A stretch of 64,000 nucleotides of DNA from Macrosoma leucophasiata (Eukaryota; Arthropoda; Insecta; Lepidoptera; Hedylidae), in the NCBI GenBank assembly GCA_036365455.1, contig JAWQUS010000020.1, positions 20,097,001 to 20,161,000 on the forward strand. Direction: 5' to 3'. The stretch's first letter is position 1; every line of letters begins with the position of its first letter. The notes under the pieces are model-generated. The model worked only from the letters and a program-made list of their open reading frames with translations, was not told the DNA's origin and did no database searches. Below, one piece after another: positions 22,641 to 32,577 of the stretch. The translations under genes and the position numbers were made by a program.

Positions 22641-23401
22641 TAGATGTCGCAGATATTCTTACAATCTTTTTGACCTAGTATAATCTACAATAATTCTAAT
22701 TATACGTATTCATTATGTCTAATATATTGGAAACCTACCGTGCTCCTTTTATGGTTATTATGTTGATACACCTATATCACGCTACATATAATTTATTTGA
22801 CGTAGAGTCCGTATTCGTTTGAATAGTATCTTAATTTTATTGTTTCGTCAACCGCTTAAGGCCTTAAGTAGGGTGAATTGCCTAAATTCGTACATGATTT
22901 AAGTCAAATTCTAGAAAAAACTGTTAATTGAATCCGTAATATAGAAATACACAACGACAGACAAGGATTCAATGAACACTTTTAATTGAACAGAATGTTA
23001 AATTTGCTAACCCCCTTTTAGTAAAAACCGTTTCAAAATGCCCCCTTTTTTGTCGTAAAATGCAAATGTTCTCCAAAACGGCAGTCTTTTTGCTTCGTTT
23101 TTATTGCAAAAGAAAAGGCTTTAAATTACTCACAATTTTAATTAAGAGTTTTATTTATTTTGGTGTTATTTATTAATGAAAATTAATAAAATGTCGAAAT
23201 TTCCGTGCATGAGCGCGAGCCTCTTCGTCACGCCATACTGTAATCTCAATCATCGTCAGTTGGCTTGTCGGCTGCGGCCCTTTGTGACGGGGGGATGTAC
23301 AGCGCGCTGCCGAAATATAAATATACATATTTTGGGATGTTACTGCGAAGTTATGAGTAAAACCTGTAAAAAAATATGTATTACTATACAACACGAGTGT
23401 T
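22641..23401. other. unassigned DNA
   Basis: A GC-rich stretch at 23205-23320 has an open frame (23176-23412) without recognisable homology. I do not call it a gene. Confidence 0.3.
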
Positions 23402-23457
23402 TACGGACTTAAGATTTTACTGAATAGGCCACTATTCAGTAAAATCTTAAGTCCGTA
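23402..23457. repeat. perfect 26-bp hairpin
   Basis: TACGGACTTAAGATTTTACT... at 23402-23427 is the exact reverse complement of 23432-23457, with a 4-nt loop (GCCA). No poly-U follows on either strand, so it is unlikely to be a terminator. Confidence 0.85.
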
Positions 23458-23739
23458 TCGCCTATGTTTTTCTGCGAATTGATGTCTTGTTGCTGTCAAA
23501 GAATATAAATACATTGACAATATTGACATTGCAACACGGATAGTTGACGTAGAAAAAGAAACACAAATGAACTGAAGGAGTATTTAGTTGATTACTTACT
23601 CTTTAATACTTGTTATACCTACGTGTAATTTACCTACATTGTTACTTACCAAAATTATATTAGTATGTAGGTAGGTATATAAAGTGGTTTTATTTTGTGT
23701 AAGATATAATAAAATTAATTTAGGTATCTACAGATTTTT
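23458..23739. other. unassigned AT-rich DNA
   Basis: Nothing recognised. Confidence 0.3.
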
Positions 23740-24085
23740 TTCAATCTTACTATTATAAATGTGAAAGTATGGATGTTTGTTTGTTTGTTGGTCAAATCAT
23801 GCTAAAGCGGCTGAACGGATTTCGATGAAATTTTCTTCACAGGTAGAGTATAATTATAGTTTATAGGTGTGTTCACAGGTAGGGGACGATTTTTTTGGCG
23901 GTAGAACGAGTGAGTAGAAAAAATATTTTCACCAGTTCGACGGTCGAACAGATGAGAAAAAAAATTGACAATTCGATAGTCGAACTAATAAATCGAACTA
24001 ATGGGAATAAAGGTGTTTCAATAGTACCTACGGGTATTTAGACCTGAAGTCCACGCGGACGAACTTGCGAGTAAAAGCTAGGATA
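23740..24085. repeat. moth-type short interspersed repeat (non-autonomous, class uncertain)
   Basis: The left part reads TTACTATTATAAATGTGAAAG, GTTTGTTTGTTTGTTGGTC, GCGGCTGAACGGATTTCGAT. The right part reads CCTGAAGTCCACGCGGACGA, GCGAGTAAAAGCTAGG. This paired arrangement is very common in lepidopteran DNA (a family I recognise by pattern, not by search). The middle holds short self-complementary TTCGACGGTCGAA-type motifs. It could be a Helitron-like or LINE-tail derivative. Confidence 0.5.
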
Positions 24086-24360
24086 AGAGCCTTGAAAATA
24101 TTCGCTACCGACGTTGGGAGCGGTATTCGCTCCAGTATTTTGTATGAATTTCCGCGACTAAAACGGAACATAGTTGGTACAGCGGTATTGTATTGGTAAG
24201 CGGTATTGTTTCGCTTGTTCGGCGAAATAAGTACCGCCTGTCCGTCGAAACAAGTTCCGCCAGACCATAATAAAATAAGATTTACTTGAAATAAAACTAG
24301 TAAAATAGTGAAATAAAAACAGTAGTTGAAATAAAATAAGAACAGTAAGTAGTCGAAATA

Positions 24361-25545
24361 AATCCAAAATGGCGAACACATTTTTTTTTTCGAAAAATTG
24401 ATTTGGGTGTCCATTTCATTATTTCTTGGGATGCTGATTTCCAAAATGGCATCCATTTGCAGATCCAAGATGGCTGACAGATTTTTTTTTAATAATTTGA
24501 TATGGGTACAATTTTTAAGTGTCTTGGGGTGCTGATTACAAAAATGGCATCATTTTTCAGATCCAAGATGGCGGACATAATAATTTTTCCAAATTGTGTA
24601 ATGGGTGTCAATTTCGAGGTTTCTTAGGGTGCTGATGACGAAAATGGCATCCATTTGCAGATCCAAGATAGCTAACAGATTTTTTTTCATAATAAGGTAT
24701 GGGTATCAATTTCTAGGTTTCTTGGTACGCTGATTACGAAAATGGCACCATTTTTCAGATCCAAGATGCGGACAAAATATTTTTTTCGAATTGCGATCGC
24801 AAAAATGTCATCCGTTTGCTGATCCAAGATGGCGGTCACATGTTCTTTTCAAAATATGATATAGGTATCAATTTTTAGGTTTCTTGGGGTACTAATAACG
24901 AAAATGACGTATTTTTCGGATCATTTTAGTAATCAGCACCCCAAGAAATCTCGAAATTAACACCCATATCACAATTTGGAAAAGTTTTTACGTCCGCCAT
25001 CTTGGATCTGAAACATGATGCCATTTTCGTAATCAGCACCCCAAGAAACCTTGAAATTGATACCCATGTCATATTATGAAAAAGTAATCTGTCACCCATC
25101 TTGGATCTGCAAATGGATGCCATTTTCGTTATCAGCACCCCTAGAAACTTCGAAATTGACACCCATATCACAATTTGGAAGAAATGTTTTGTCCGCCATA
25201 TTGGATTTGAAAAATGATGCCATTTGCGTAATTAGCACCCCAAGAAACCTCGAAATTGATTACCATGTCATATCTTGAAAAAAAAAACTGTCAGCTGTCT
25301 TGGATCTGCAAATAGATGCCATTTTCGTAATCAGAACTCCCAAGAAACTGTAGAATAAAGACCCATAGAAAAAATAAATAATCTGTCCGCTATCTTGGAT
25401 TTGAAAAATGTCTACCTCAAGAAACCAAAAATTGAAAACCATATCGTGTTTTCGAAAAATAATTATATCCGCAGTCTTCGATTTTAAAGTCGATATCATT
25501 TTCGTAATTATCACCTCAAGGAACTCTGACATTGATACCATACAT
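24361..25545. repeat. inverted array of ~98-bp alternating monomers (foldback-like)
   Basis: Two monomer types alternate. Type a has GGCATCCATTTGCAGATCC, and type b has GGCATCATTTTTCAGATCC; both continue AAGATGGC. In the left arm the core motif recurs at 24461, 24561, 24660, 24758, 24822 and about 24915. In the right arm the reverse complement recurs at 24999, 25097, 25198, 25297, 25391 and 25475, again alternating. Spacing is mostly 94-101 bp (one 64). The centre of symmetry is near 24925 with no loop. The organisation recalls Drosophila FB foldback elements, but no terminal or target duplication was found. Confidence 0.85.
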
Positions 25546-25599
25546 TGCTTACATACTATTATCGCTTACAGTAGGCCATTTAGTGAAATGTAAATTGCG
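25546..25599. other. short unassigned spacer
   Basis: Nothing recognised. Confidence 0.3.
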
Positions 25600-25655
25600 A
25601 AATGCGGTGGTGCTCGCTCACCCTAGAGCTTGGCCACTGAAGCTCTACCACTGAA
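25600..25655 (-). repeat. Rep-A head fragment
   Basis: AATGCGGTGGTGCTCG and GAAGCTCTACCACTG match the 5' head of a minus-oriented Rep-A; the rest is not recognisable. Confidence 0.5.
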
Positions 25656-26759
25656 TACTACCACCTTACCAGAACATGATAACGGTGGACATGGAGTTAT
25701 CATTTACTGGTAGGTAAAGTAGATGATATGGAGGTGTTCACGCCTTCGAGCTCGTTAATTAAAAAGTTCTATCACCAAACAGTCATACATAGCACAACAG
25801 CCCACCATTCTTATGTAGGTACATAAAATATTAAGTTTTAAATTATCCAAGATTAGACCGTTCGCAACGCAGAAATAACTAACGAGCAAAAATTAAGCAA
25901 GTTTCGCTCGCTACCCGTACCAATAGCGAAAGTTGTATTCAAAACCGTTCTAGTAGTATTATAATCACTGTGATGCAATATTAATAAACACAGCAATGCT
26001 TGTCTCCTCTACAATTACTTAATCTTTGAACTTGTCGACCAAGTACAGCGAGTATCCGCTAGATCGCTCAAATTTTGACAAATATATGATGAGCTCCGTT
26101 TTGCCTAGGTCATTCAGGCTACTTAACCCCTTAAGTTAATTGCTTTCTGTTACGTTTACTACATCAATATAATCAGCTATTCTGACAAAATACCATCAAC
26201 AAGCCATTACGTCAGCACATCCCAAATATGTAAGTGTATGAAGTCATCCGTTATAACGCCGATCTTCAAACCTGAGATACAAAATACACGAGTGTTGTGT
26301 AGGGTGAAGGCACCAAATATCGGCCACGTCAACTTTTTGTGATCTTTTACTGCTTGTAATTTTTGTTTGAATAGCTTTGGCTTTATTGCAATGCATTCTA
26401 TGGGGAATGTGATGAAGAACAGTGTCAAAATCACGAATCCTTCGTTGGTTCTGATAATATATGTAGATGTTTCTCTCCGAGTATGCCGATTTGCCTTAAT
26501 ATCGACCTCTTACACCCTAATATCCGCCGCCTGTAGCCCTCATATTGGCATGCTTTTACAAAGGAGAAATTATTGAATTAATATTATAAGGATTAGGCCA
26601 CTTGCTGTACAAAACATATGATATTGTCCTATCCATGTTTTGTGCAAATTGACTATGTTTGGTGTACGACAAGAAATAAATACGAAAATAAATATATTCC
26701 ATTTTCTCCAGAAGTCCGATATTAGGAGACTTCACCCTAGTTCTAATTATGCAACGCGC
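25656..26759. other. unassigned DNA
   Basis: No conserved coding. The frame 26556-26840 (minus) overlaps the promoter-like cluster on the right and is discussed there. Confidence 0.3.
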
Positions 26760-26900
26760 GTCGCGTCGACACGTTCGAGAATCAAATCCAAATGTCAAGG
26801 TGAAGGCGCGCGAAAGGAAGCGTGACGTCACCGCCGCCATCTTGCCGCAATGACAGTTGAGTGCGCCGACGATCTCTAGTTTTATTTGGAACGCACAATC
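26760..26900 (-). promoter_or_regulatory. promoter-like CpG cluster with CRE and YY1-type motif
   Basis: In an AT-rich setting, 26750-26880 is CpG-rich and holds GGAAGCGTGACGTCA (ETS-like plus CRE, about 26816-26830) directly followed by CCGCCGCCATCTTGCCGC, which on the minus strand reads CAAGATGGCGGCGG, a YY1-type motif. YY1 sites of this kind often lie at the start of housekeeping transcripts with the ATG inside, so a minus-strand transcript starting with ATGGCGGCGGTGACG (26826-26840) is possible. The frame after it runs about 95 codons but becomes AT-rich and resembles no family I know, so only a short first exon would be expected. A plus-strand or bidirectional promoter is also possible. 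Confidence 0.4.
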
Positions 26901-28024
26901 AATGTAAATCCATTCATAGTTGCCGCGCTAAATATACTACGTGGATTTGATACGGTTTGTTCACTAGAAATAAGAAGGTCGATTGTAAATGGTGTTTTTT
27001 TACTGCCAACTTGACAAATAACAAAGCTCCAAAATGATTTCAAAGTTCGGAGCCAGTTCGGACATAGCCTAGTAGTAGTAGCAGCAAAAAAAACGATCGT
27101 TTTAAAGATAGTCACAAACTGCTATTTCGTTGTTTGTGACTTGGACTTTAATCTGTTCACATCAACAACATATTAATATCCAATATAGAACTAACGTTAA
27201 TGTTTCGGGACTTGTCAATATGTTAATTGGCAATGTAAATAATAATCCTCAAAGCTGACCTGCGATATTTTGTGAGAAAATTGGAAACATGTTCTTGTAT
27301 GTAATTCCTATGCCAAACTAGGCTTACCCGCGTGTATTTAAAACAAATGATTAATGCAAAACTAATTTCGTTTATTTATTTCTGTTTATCTAATGTTTAG
27401 ACTGTTTAACATTTTTTCTATTCTGCAGTAAAAAATACTTAGCTATTATCCACTCACATAGTCGGTAAACTAATAATCGGATTACATATTATTATCGCGA
27501 TTTGTTGTAAAAGTCATTGAGTTGTTCTTTTCTACGGAGATAATCTTACCTGCTGCATCGGGTTATCTGGTTTATAAGCATCTACTTGTTTCCTTTTTTT
27601 AATTTCGTTGTTCTCAAAATTGAACGTATATTATTATGTAAAGACTCAAATCAGTGTTAGTGATCGGTAAAGAATTTGCTCATGCGTTTGCATGGCACAC
27701 GATTATTTTATGCATTCTGGAATCGTACTTACCGATTACAATTTGTACCTAATAGTACTTAAGCTTTAATCTGAAATTCGATTCAATTTTTAACCCCGCG
27801 AATGATAATATAAAATATTTGAAACCTTTTTATTATTATATACTGCGATAATAATTACAATCCCCCCACGCTGGCTCATTGCCGACTGGTAATTGTGAAT
27901 TAGTAACCAATCTACAGTTTGAATTTAATTAGCTTGGCTTTGTGTTGATATTGGCGAAAACCGGAATCAATTCACGTATTTTCGGAAATATGACACGACC
28001 ATTCACTGAATAACAATCCGTTGT
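26901..28024. other. unassigned AT-rich DNA
   Basis: No gene or repeat recognised. Confidence 0.3.
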
Positions 28025-28317
28025 TATATTTTATTTTTAAAGAAAAATGGAAAGAAAAATTTGACTTCAGGCGAGGCTCGAACTCGCGACCTACTGGGAA
28101 TCTAGTCCAGTTTGCCTAACTAGCATAGTTGGTAATAGATGGCGCTGCTGCTACCATAAAGCAATGCAATAGATGTGAAGGAAAGATTTGACAAATCGGG
28201 CAGGGCTTCAGTAGCTCAATTGGAAGAGCGGCTGGACTAGATTCCCAGTAGGTCGCGAGTTCGAGCCTCGCCTGAAGTCAAATTTTTCTTTCCATTTTTC
28301 TTTAAAAATAAAATATA
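28025..28317. repeat. perfect 86-bp inverted repeat around a tRNA-like sequence
   Basis: 28025-28110 is the exact reverse complement of 28232-28317, with a 121-bp spacer. The arms contain the 3' half of the tRNA-like sequence and its AT-rich flank; only the right side has the 5' half (in the spacer). No differences between arms were seen, implying recent formation or gene conversion. Confidence 0.9.
28205..28278 (+). tRNA. tRNA-like pseudogene or SINE head
   Basis: It folds as a tRNA. The acceptor GCTTCAG pairs with CTGAAGT (one G-U). The D stem GCTC/GAGC lies in an A box TAGCTCAATTGG. The anticodon stem CTGGA/CCCAG has one mismatch. The T arm GCGAG-TTCGAGC-CTCGC contains the B box GAGTTCGAGCC. 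An extra base before the anticodon stem and the mismatch argue against a functional gene. If the loop is CTAGATT the anticodon would be AGA, but there is no long serine variable arm, so I do not assign an amino acid. The minus-strand half copy at 28062-28110 suggests a mobile or rearranged sequence. Confidence 0.55.
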
Positions 28318-28479
28318 TTTCACAAGCATGTGTTAATGCGAAATAATATAAAACAATCCGTTGTTAACCATGAGGAGATGACTCTCAAGGTTCATCAGTC
28401 ATTAATATTTAAGCCTCCACTAGACTGCGAGTGTTTCCGACTTTTCTTTCCTACACGGAAATGTTGTAATTGCTTCAAG

Positions 28480-28790
28480 TCAATCATATTTATTCAAAAA
28501 TAGACGTGAGGACTGATCCTCAGTGGAGGAGAACTCTGCAGTCAGTCAACCGAACAATGACGGTCAAACCATTCCCATTGGAATGGCTTGACCGTCCGAC
28601 CGGTGGTAGTAAATTCAATAACGTGAGATGGGCAGCCCGCGATAAAACTACCGCATCTGCGATCACCAATCCTCATGCCAAGCGTGGCGATCATGTCATG
28701 TTCTCTCCAAATCACGCACAACCCTGTTGTGGGCATCTTTTCTCCAGCAGAGTACGTCTTTCGGGTGAAGTGATGATGATGACGATTTAA
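28480..28790 (+). repeat. Rep-E interspersed repeat (LINE 3' end?)
   Basis: GCAGCCCGCGATAAAACTAC, GCATCTGCGATCACCAATCC and GTGGCGATCATGTCATG, ending in GTGATGATGATGACG. A related minus-type copy lies at 54475-54725. Within it, 28559-28596 is a 17-bp inverted repeat with a 4-nt loop and one mismatch (GACGGTCAAACCATTCC). I recognise the pattern as a moth repeat but cannot name the family. Confidence 0.45.
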
Positions 28791-31700
28791 AAATAGTAGT
28801 TAATCAAGTGTGTTTGAATTTGAAAAAAAATACTGATAAATACAATTTATATACTCATCAAATACATTCAATTTGTCTGTCGTAAACTAGACTCGTGTGT
28901 TTATCACTTCAGCCGTATCAAAAATCATGCAAGCTGTAATAAAACCGTAACCTCGGAATTATAAAACGCTGAATTTATATTCAACAGTCAGGGCCGTTCA
29001 CCGACACGTTTACGACATCTCGACGATACATCACAGGTATACTTATGTCAGTGTGGATAGCATCGGTGACTTGGGTAACCTTAAATGATAAGATACCATT
29101 ATAATCGCGCTTGTAGGCTGAATTTTACCGACTTGAAAAACACACACAGAAATTATGAATTACTTTTTGAACAGTTATGACTTTATTTTAAATACATCTA
29201 ATGCATTCGAACGCATTGTGGGGTATTCACTTTTTAGAGCCTGCTTTTGATGAATTTATATCACTAAGTATATCATTGAATGAACATTAGACTTTGTCAA
29301 CCCACTGCGTATCGCACCAGATAATTTAAAATAGGCGAGCAACACAATACATTTGTTCACATTCATCGAATTATCTTTAGATTGCCGGGCTATTTCGATA
29401 CCAAACACGGTACAAATGCACCAAATAAATCAACGTTTCCTGTGAACTACCGTCAAACACATTTCGGTAATACCATTCCAACATACTCTGGAGTTCTAAT
29501 GAACGGCATTGCGTTAATTAATCGTGTAAACAATACATAGATTTAATGTGACAACAAAAGTTTTAAAGACAAAGCAAAGACGGATAAACGATGACATATA
29601 TAATGGTAAGCTGTAAAGTTTTTATATCACACCACCCCATTGAAACTATCTTATTAACGCCAAGTCTATGAATGTGCTAAACTAGGTATTAAATTAACTA
29701 AGAACAAACAAGCTTCGATGTTCGTCTAGACACGTTGTACACATATAATATGTATAATCAAACGTAACAGGCAGAGATTCAAATGGAAAATTTTCAATAG
29801 CAATCAAACTAGACGCTTACTTCATAACACCACGGAACAGGTTTTTATATAACCTAACGTATTCATACAAAAATAGAATGTATATGAATAACATTAACTG
29901 TTTATTGTATAAATTGTAAACTTTTGTGGAAGTGTGTCAAGGCAATCTAGGGCATAAGGACTGCGGCACGATCCCTTGTATGATGGTTATCATTAGTGTT
30001 CGCACATGACCAATGCATTCATGAGGAATGTCTGTAAACTGTACGACAGACAACAATGAAAGTCTTTGCCCATGACTGCAATAGTCGGAAAGTTAAGAGT
30101 TACTATTCTCAAGCATGTTTGTTCGCAAATACTTTTTTTTTGAATTGTGGCTCTGAAGCCACCATAAACTCTAATATGTTTTATGAACGAAACCAAGCTA
30201 AAGACAAAGTACGTGTTACCTAACTGATTTTCGAATAGACCTACTCTTATAAGTAATCAGGATAGTCTTTTCATATTCGGCCAATATCAACACATGTCGC
30301 AAACAGATGTTCAATCGGTACTCGCGCTGTTCGACAGTTAGTTTGACGTATTGATGGATCAGCAGATCATTGATGCGATGCTTACGTCGATATTATGATA
30401 TTTTTAGAATAAGTGGAAATTCTTATACGTGCAACGAATATTGGTTGCAACGTAAAAACGTTGCTGTTAAAGCATTTCACAACGAGTTGAGCGCGTGAAG
30501 TAGATAAGCGATACGTGAGCCGATACCGGGACCGCATGATAACGGGTGAAATGTTCCAAATAAAGGTCTATGACATCAGTGCACAGCGATAGCATCTGAT
30601 AAACGCGACGGTTGGATGGATTGACGCAAATGAGGATTATCTTATCGGTATTTTTATTGAGGCTGGTAATGAGCCCGTTGTCGATCACGAGGTAGATGAT
30701 TTGTTAGATTAGAAAAAGGCCGGAGGTGATATGAACGTCAATGGTGATAGCGAGCCGTTTTAACTTGCGTCCGAAATTGATCGGTGAAGATATGGGACAG
30801 ATCATCGGGTGATTAGAGTGTTATTGTTGTCGGCTCCTATTCTACCACTAAGCATTATGTATCTTTAGGAGTTATGTGAAAAGAGTTATTTCTAGATCGT
30901 CTGTAGATTGAATCATATCAATTTGAAACAATATCGATCACAACAATTACATCAATCATGTAAAGCAAATTTGTTTGAAATATCCTAAGTATCCCATCGA
31001 TTATAATGATATCGATATAATAATAATCGACTCATTTCCAAGCGAGGTTGAGACATCATAGAACACTCAACTTTGTTGTACCTACACACTGTCATCATAA
31101 TCACTTTTAACTCACTCTGATAATTTGTATTGCAATTCTCACGTTATGTGATATTACGTAACATTTATTTGTTTTCATCATAATGATTAGCGTCATCAGA
31201 TGCAAATGTAAATCTTTATTTAGTGAATTTTTCGTTTACGTATTCAAATGAAAGAGCTTACTCGGCGTAATATGTACTCAATGCCATTTTCGCCTCGTAG
31301 ATTGATGGCTCAACGGTGTTTTATTTTTATTTGGGGGTGACCATAATTTCAAATTACTTTTGAATTTCGTTACATTTTGATGCGTCTTTATAATAGGTAC
31401 TACTATGTTACTCATTACATAATGTTTAGCGTAACCGTCAAATACTGAAACGTCTTAAATCTAAGTGGGATTTAAGTCTTTTGTCTCTAATCACGTGCAA
31501 ACGATAAAGGTAATATATTTCACGATTGCTTATCATTAAATGACGTTTGATTATTCGGCCACAAGTCCTTTAATATTAGCGAATAGAAACGACTTGATGA
31601 ATAATCGATAAAAGTATCTATAATGACCAATACGCTTAAATTTCACTTGAATTTTTACTACGCATTGACCGCTGCATTGTATGAGAAAAGTGACATTCAG

Positions 31701-31928
31701 AATTCTAGTGATTAAATAACACCCTTGACTCTCAATGATAACATTAGACCTTTGAATGTTGCCTACTCTATCACCGCTGTCACCCGGATACCGGGGCTGG
31801 GTACGTAGTTGTTACATCAAGTAGACACTTTCATAAGAAACACGAAACACGTAATTAAAATGATATTCCACGCTCTTGCGTATTGAGAATCGTCAACATG
31901 AAACGTGACTGCTATTTATATTATAACT
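28791..31928. other. 3.1 kb without recognisable content
   Basis: AT-rich. No coding frame, repeat from this window or RNA gene recognised. 30430-30800 is somewhat richer in CpG, with no clear motif. Confidence 0.4.
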
Positions 31929-32090
31929 TGTTAAAGGAGTTTGGACGTCAATTTATTTTTAATTTTTTTTAAAAATAGAATGTCATTGTCTTATACATTT
32001 TTGTTAGAATTCTTACGTCTTAGTTACGAATAAATCGATCCTATGAAAATTAATAAATAATTATTTTTCATTAAAACACAAATCTCAACA
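31929..32090 (+). repeat. copia (outer) 5' LTR
   Basis: 162 bp, TGTTAAAGGAG ... CTCAACA, starting TG and ending CA; the partner is 36640-36802. Confidence 0.9.
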
Positions 32091-32102
32091 TGGTAGCAGA
32101 CC
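32091..32102 (+). promoter_or_regulatory. primer-binding site
   Basis: TGGTAGCAGACC begins at the base after the LTR and fits the initiator tRNA-Met internal fragment used as primer by copia elements. Confidence 0.7.
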
Positions 32103-32213
32103 GTTCAGAACGATAAGTAAAGTTCGCTATAAAGGCTTACTGCAGCAAAAATTGAATGAGAATATTTTTTTTACCTAAAGTTCACATACGGTAAGACCCT
32201 CAAACAAGTCATC

Positions 32214-32302
32214 ATGCAGTCAGGCATGAAGATGGAGGTTGGAAACCTAGATGGGAATAATTACAAGGTATGGAAATATAAAATTCAATTGCTGTTACGA
32301 AC
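32214..32302 (+). pseudogene. copia (outer) gag N-terminus, truncated
   Basis: From ATG 32214-32216 (or 32226) the frame reads LDGNNYKVWKYKIQLLL, the typical start of a copia Gag nucleocapsid precursor (family pattern: hydrophobic-Gly-x-Asn-Tyr-x-x-Trp). It is cut after about 29 codons by the LTR of the nested copia at 32303. Confidence 0.75.
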
Positions 32303-32481
32303 TGTTGGGTTATAAGCTAAAATCAAATAACTGTTCAGATGTGAAACGATAACTTTTATTCTCAGTACGATCGGCCATCAGCAAGGAAGAGGAAGAGAGC
32401 ACAGACAAACAATATTGAATCGGAAAGGTGTCAGTGTTGACATGATGAATTATGTTTACAGATAAATTATACAATACAACA
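32303..32481 (-). repeat. copia (inner) 3' LTR
   Basis: On the minus strand it starts TGTTGTATTG and ends ACCCAACA (179 bp), with AATAAAAG inside as a likely polyadenylation signal. The partner LTR has been deleted. Confidence 0.75.
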
Positions 32482-32577
32482 CTCTCCCTTAAACTAATAC
32501 ATAAAGCAATGTTATAATGTTGCAAATACCTACATCATAATATATAAAGTAACACATCACTTGTTAGTTACCTGCTT

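Noticed and set aside
23402..23457. Intrinsic terminator
   Set aside because: No T-run after the hairpin, and the context is eukaryotic.
24361..25545. CRISPR array
   Set aside because: Units are contiguous ~98-bp tandem monomers without spacers, inverted at the centre, in a eukaryotic context.
28205..28278. Functional tRNA gene
   Set aside because: Anticodon stem mismatch, an extra base before that stem and an implausible anticodon; more likely a tRNA-derived repeat.
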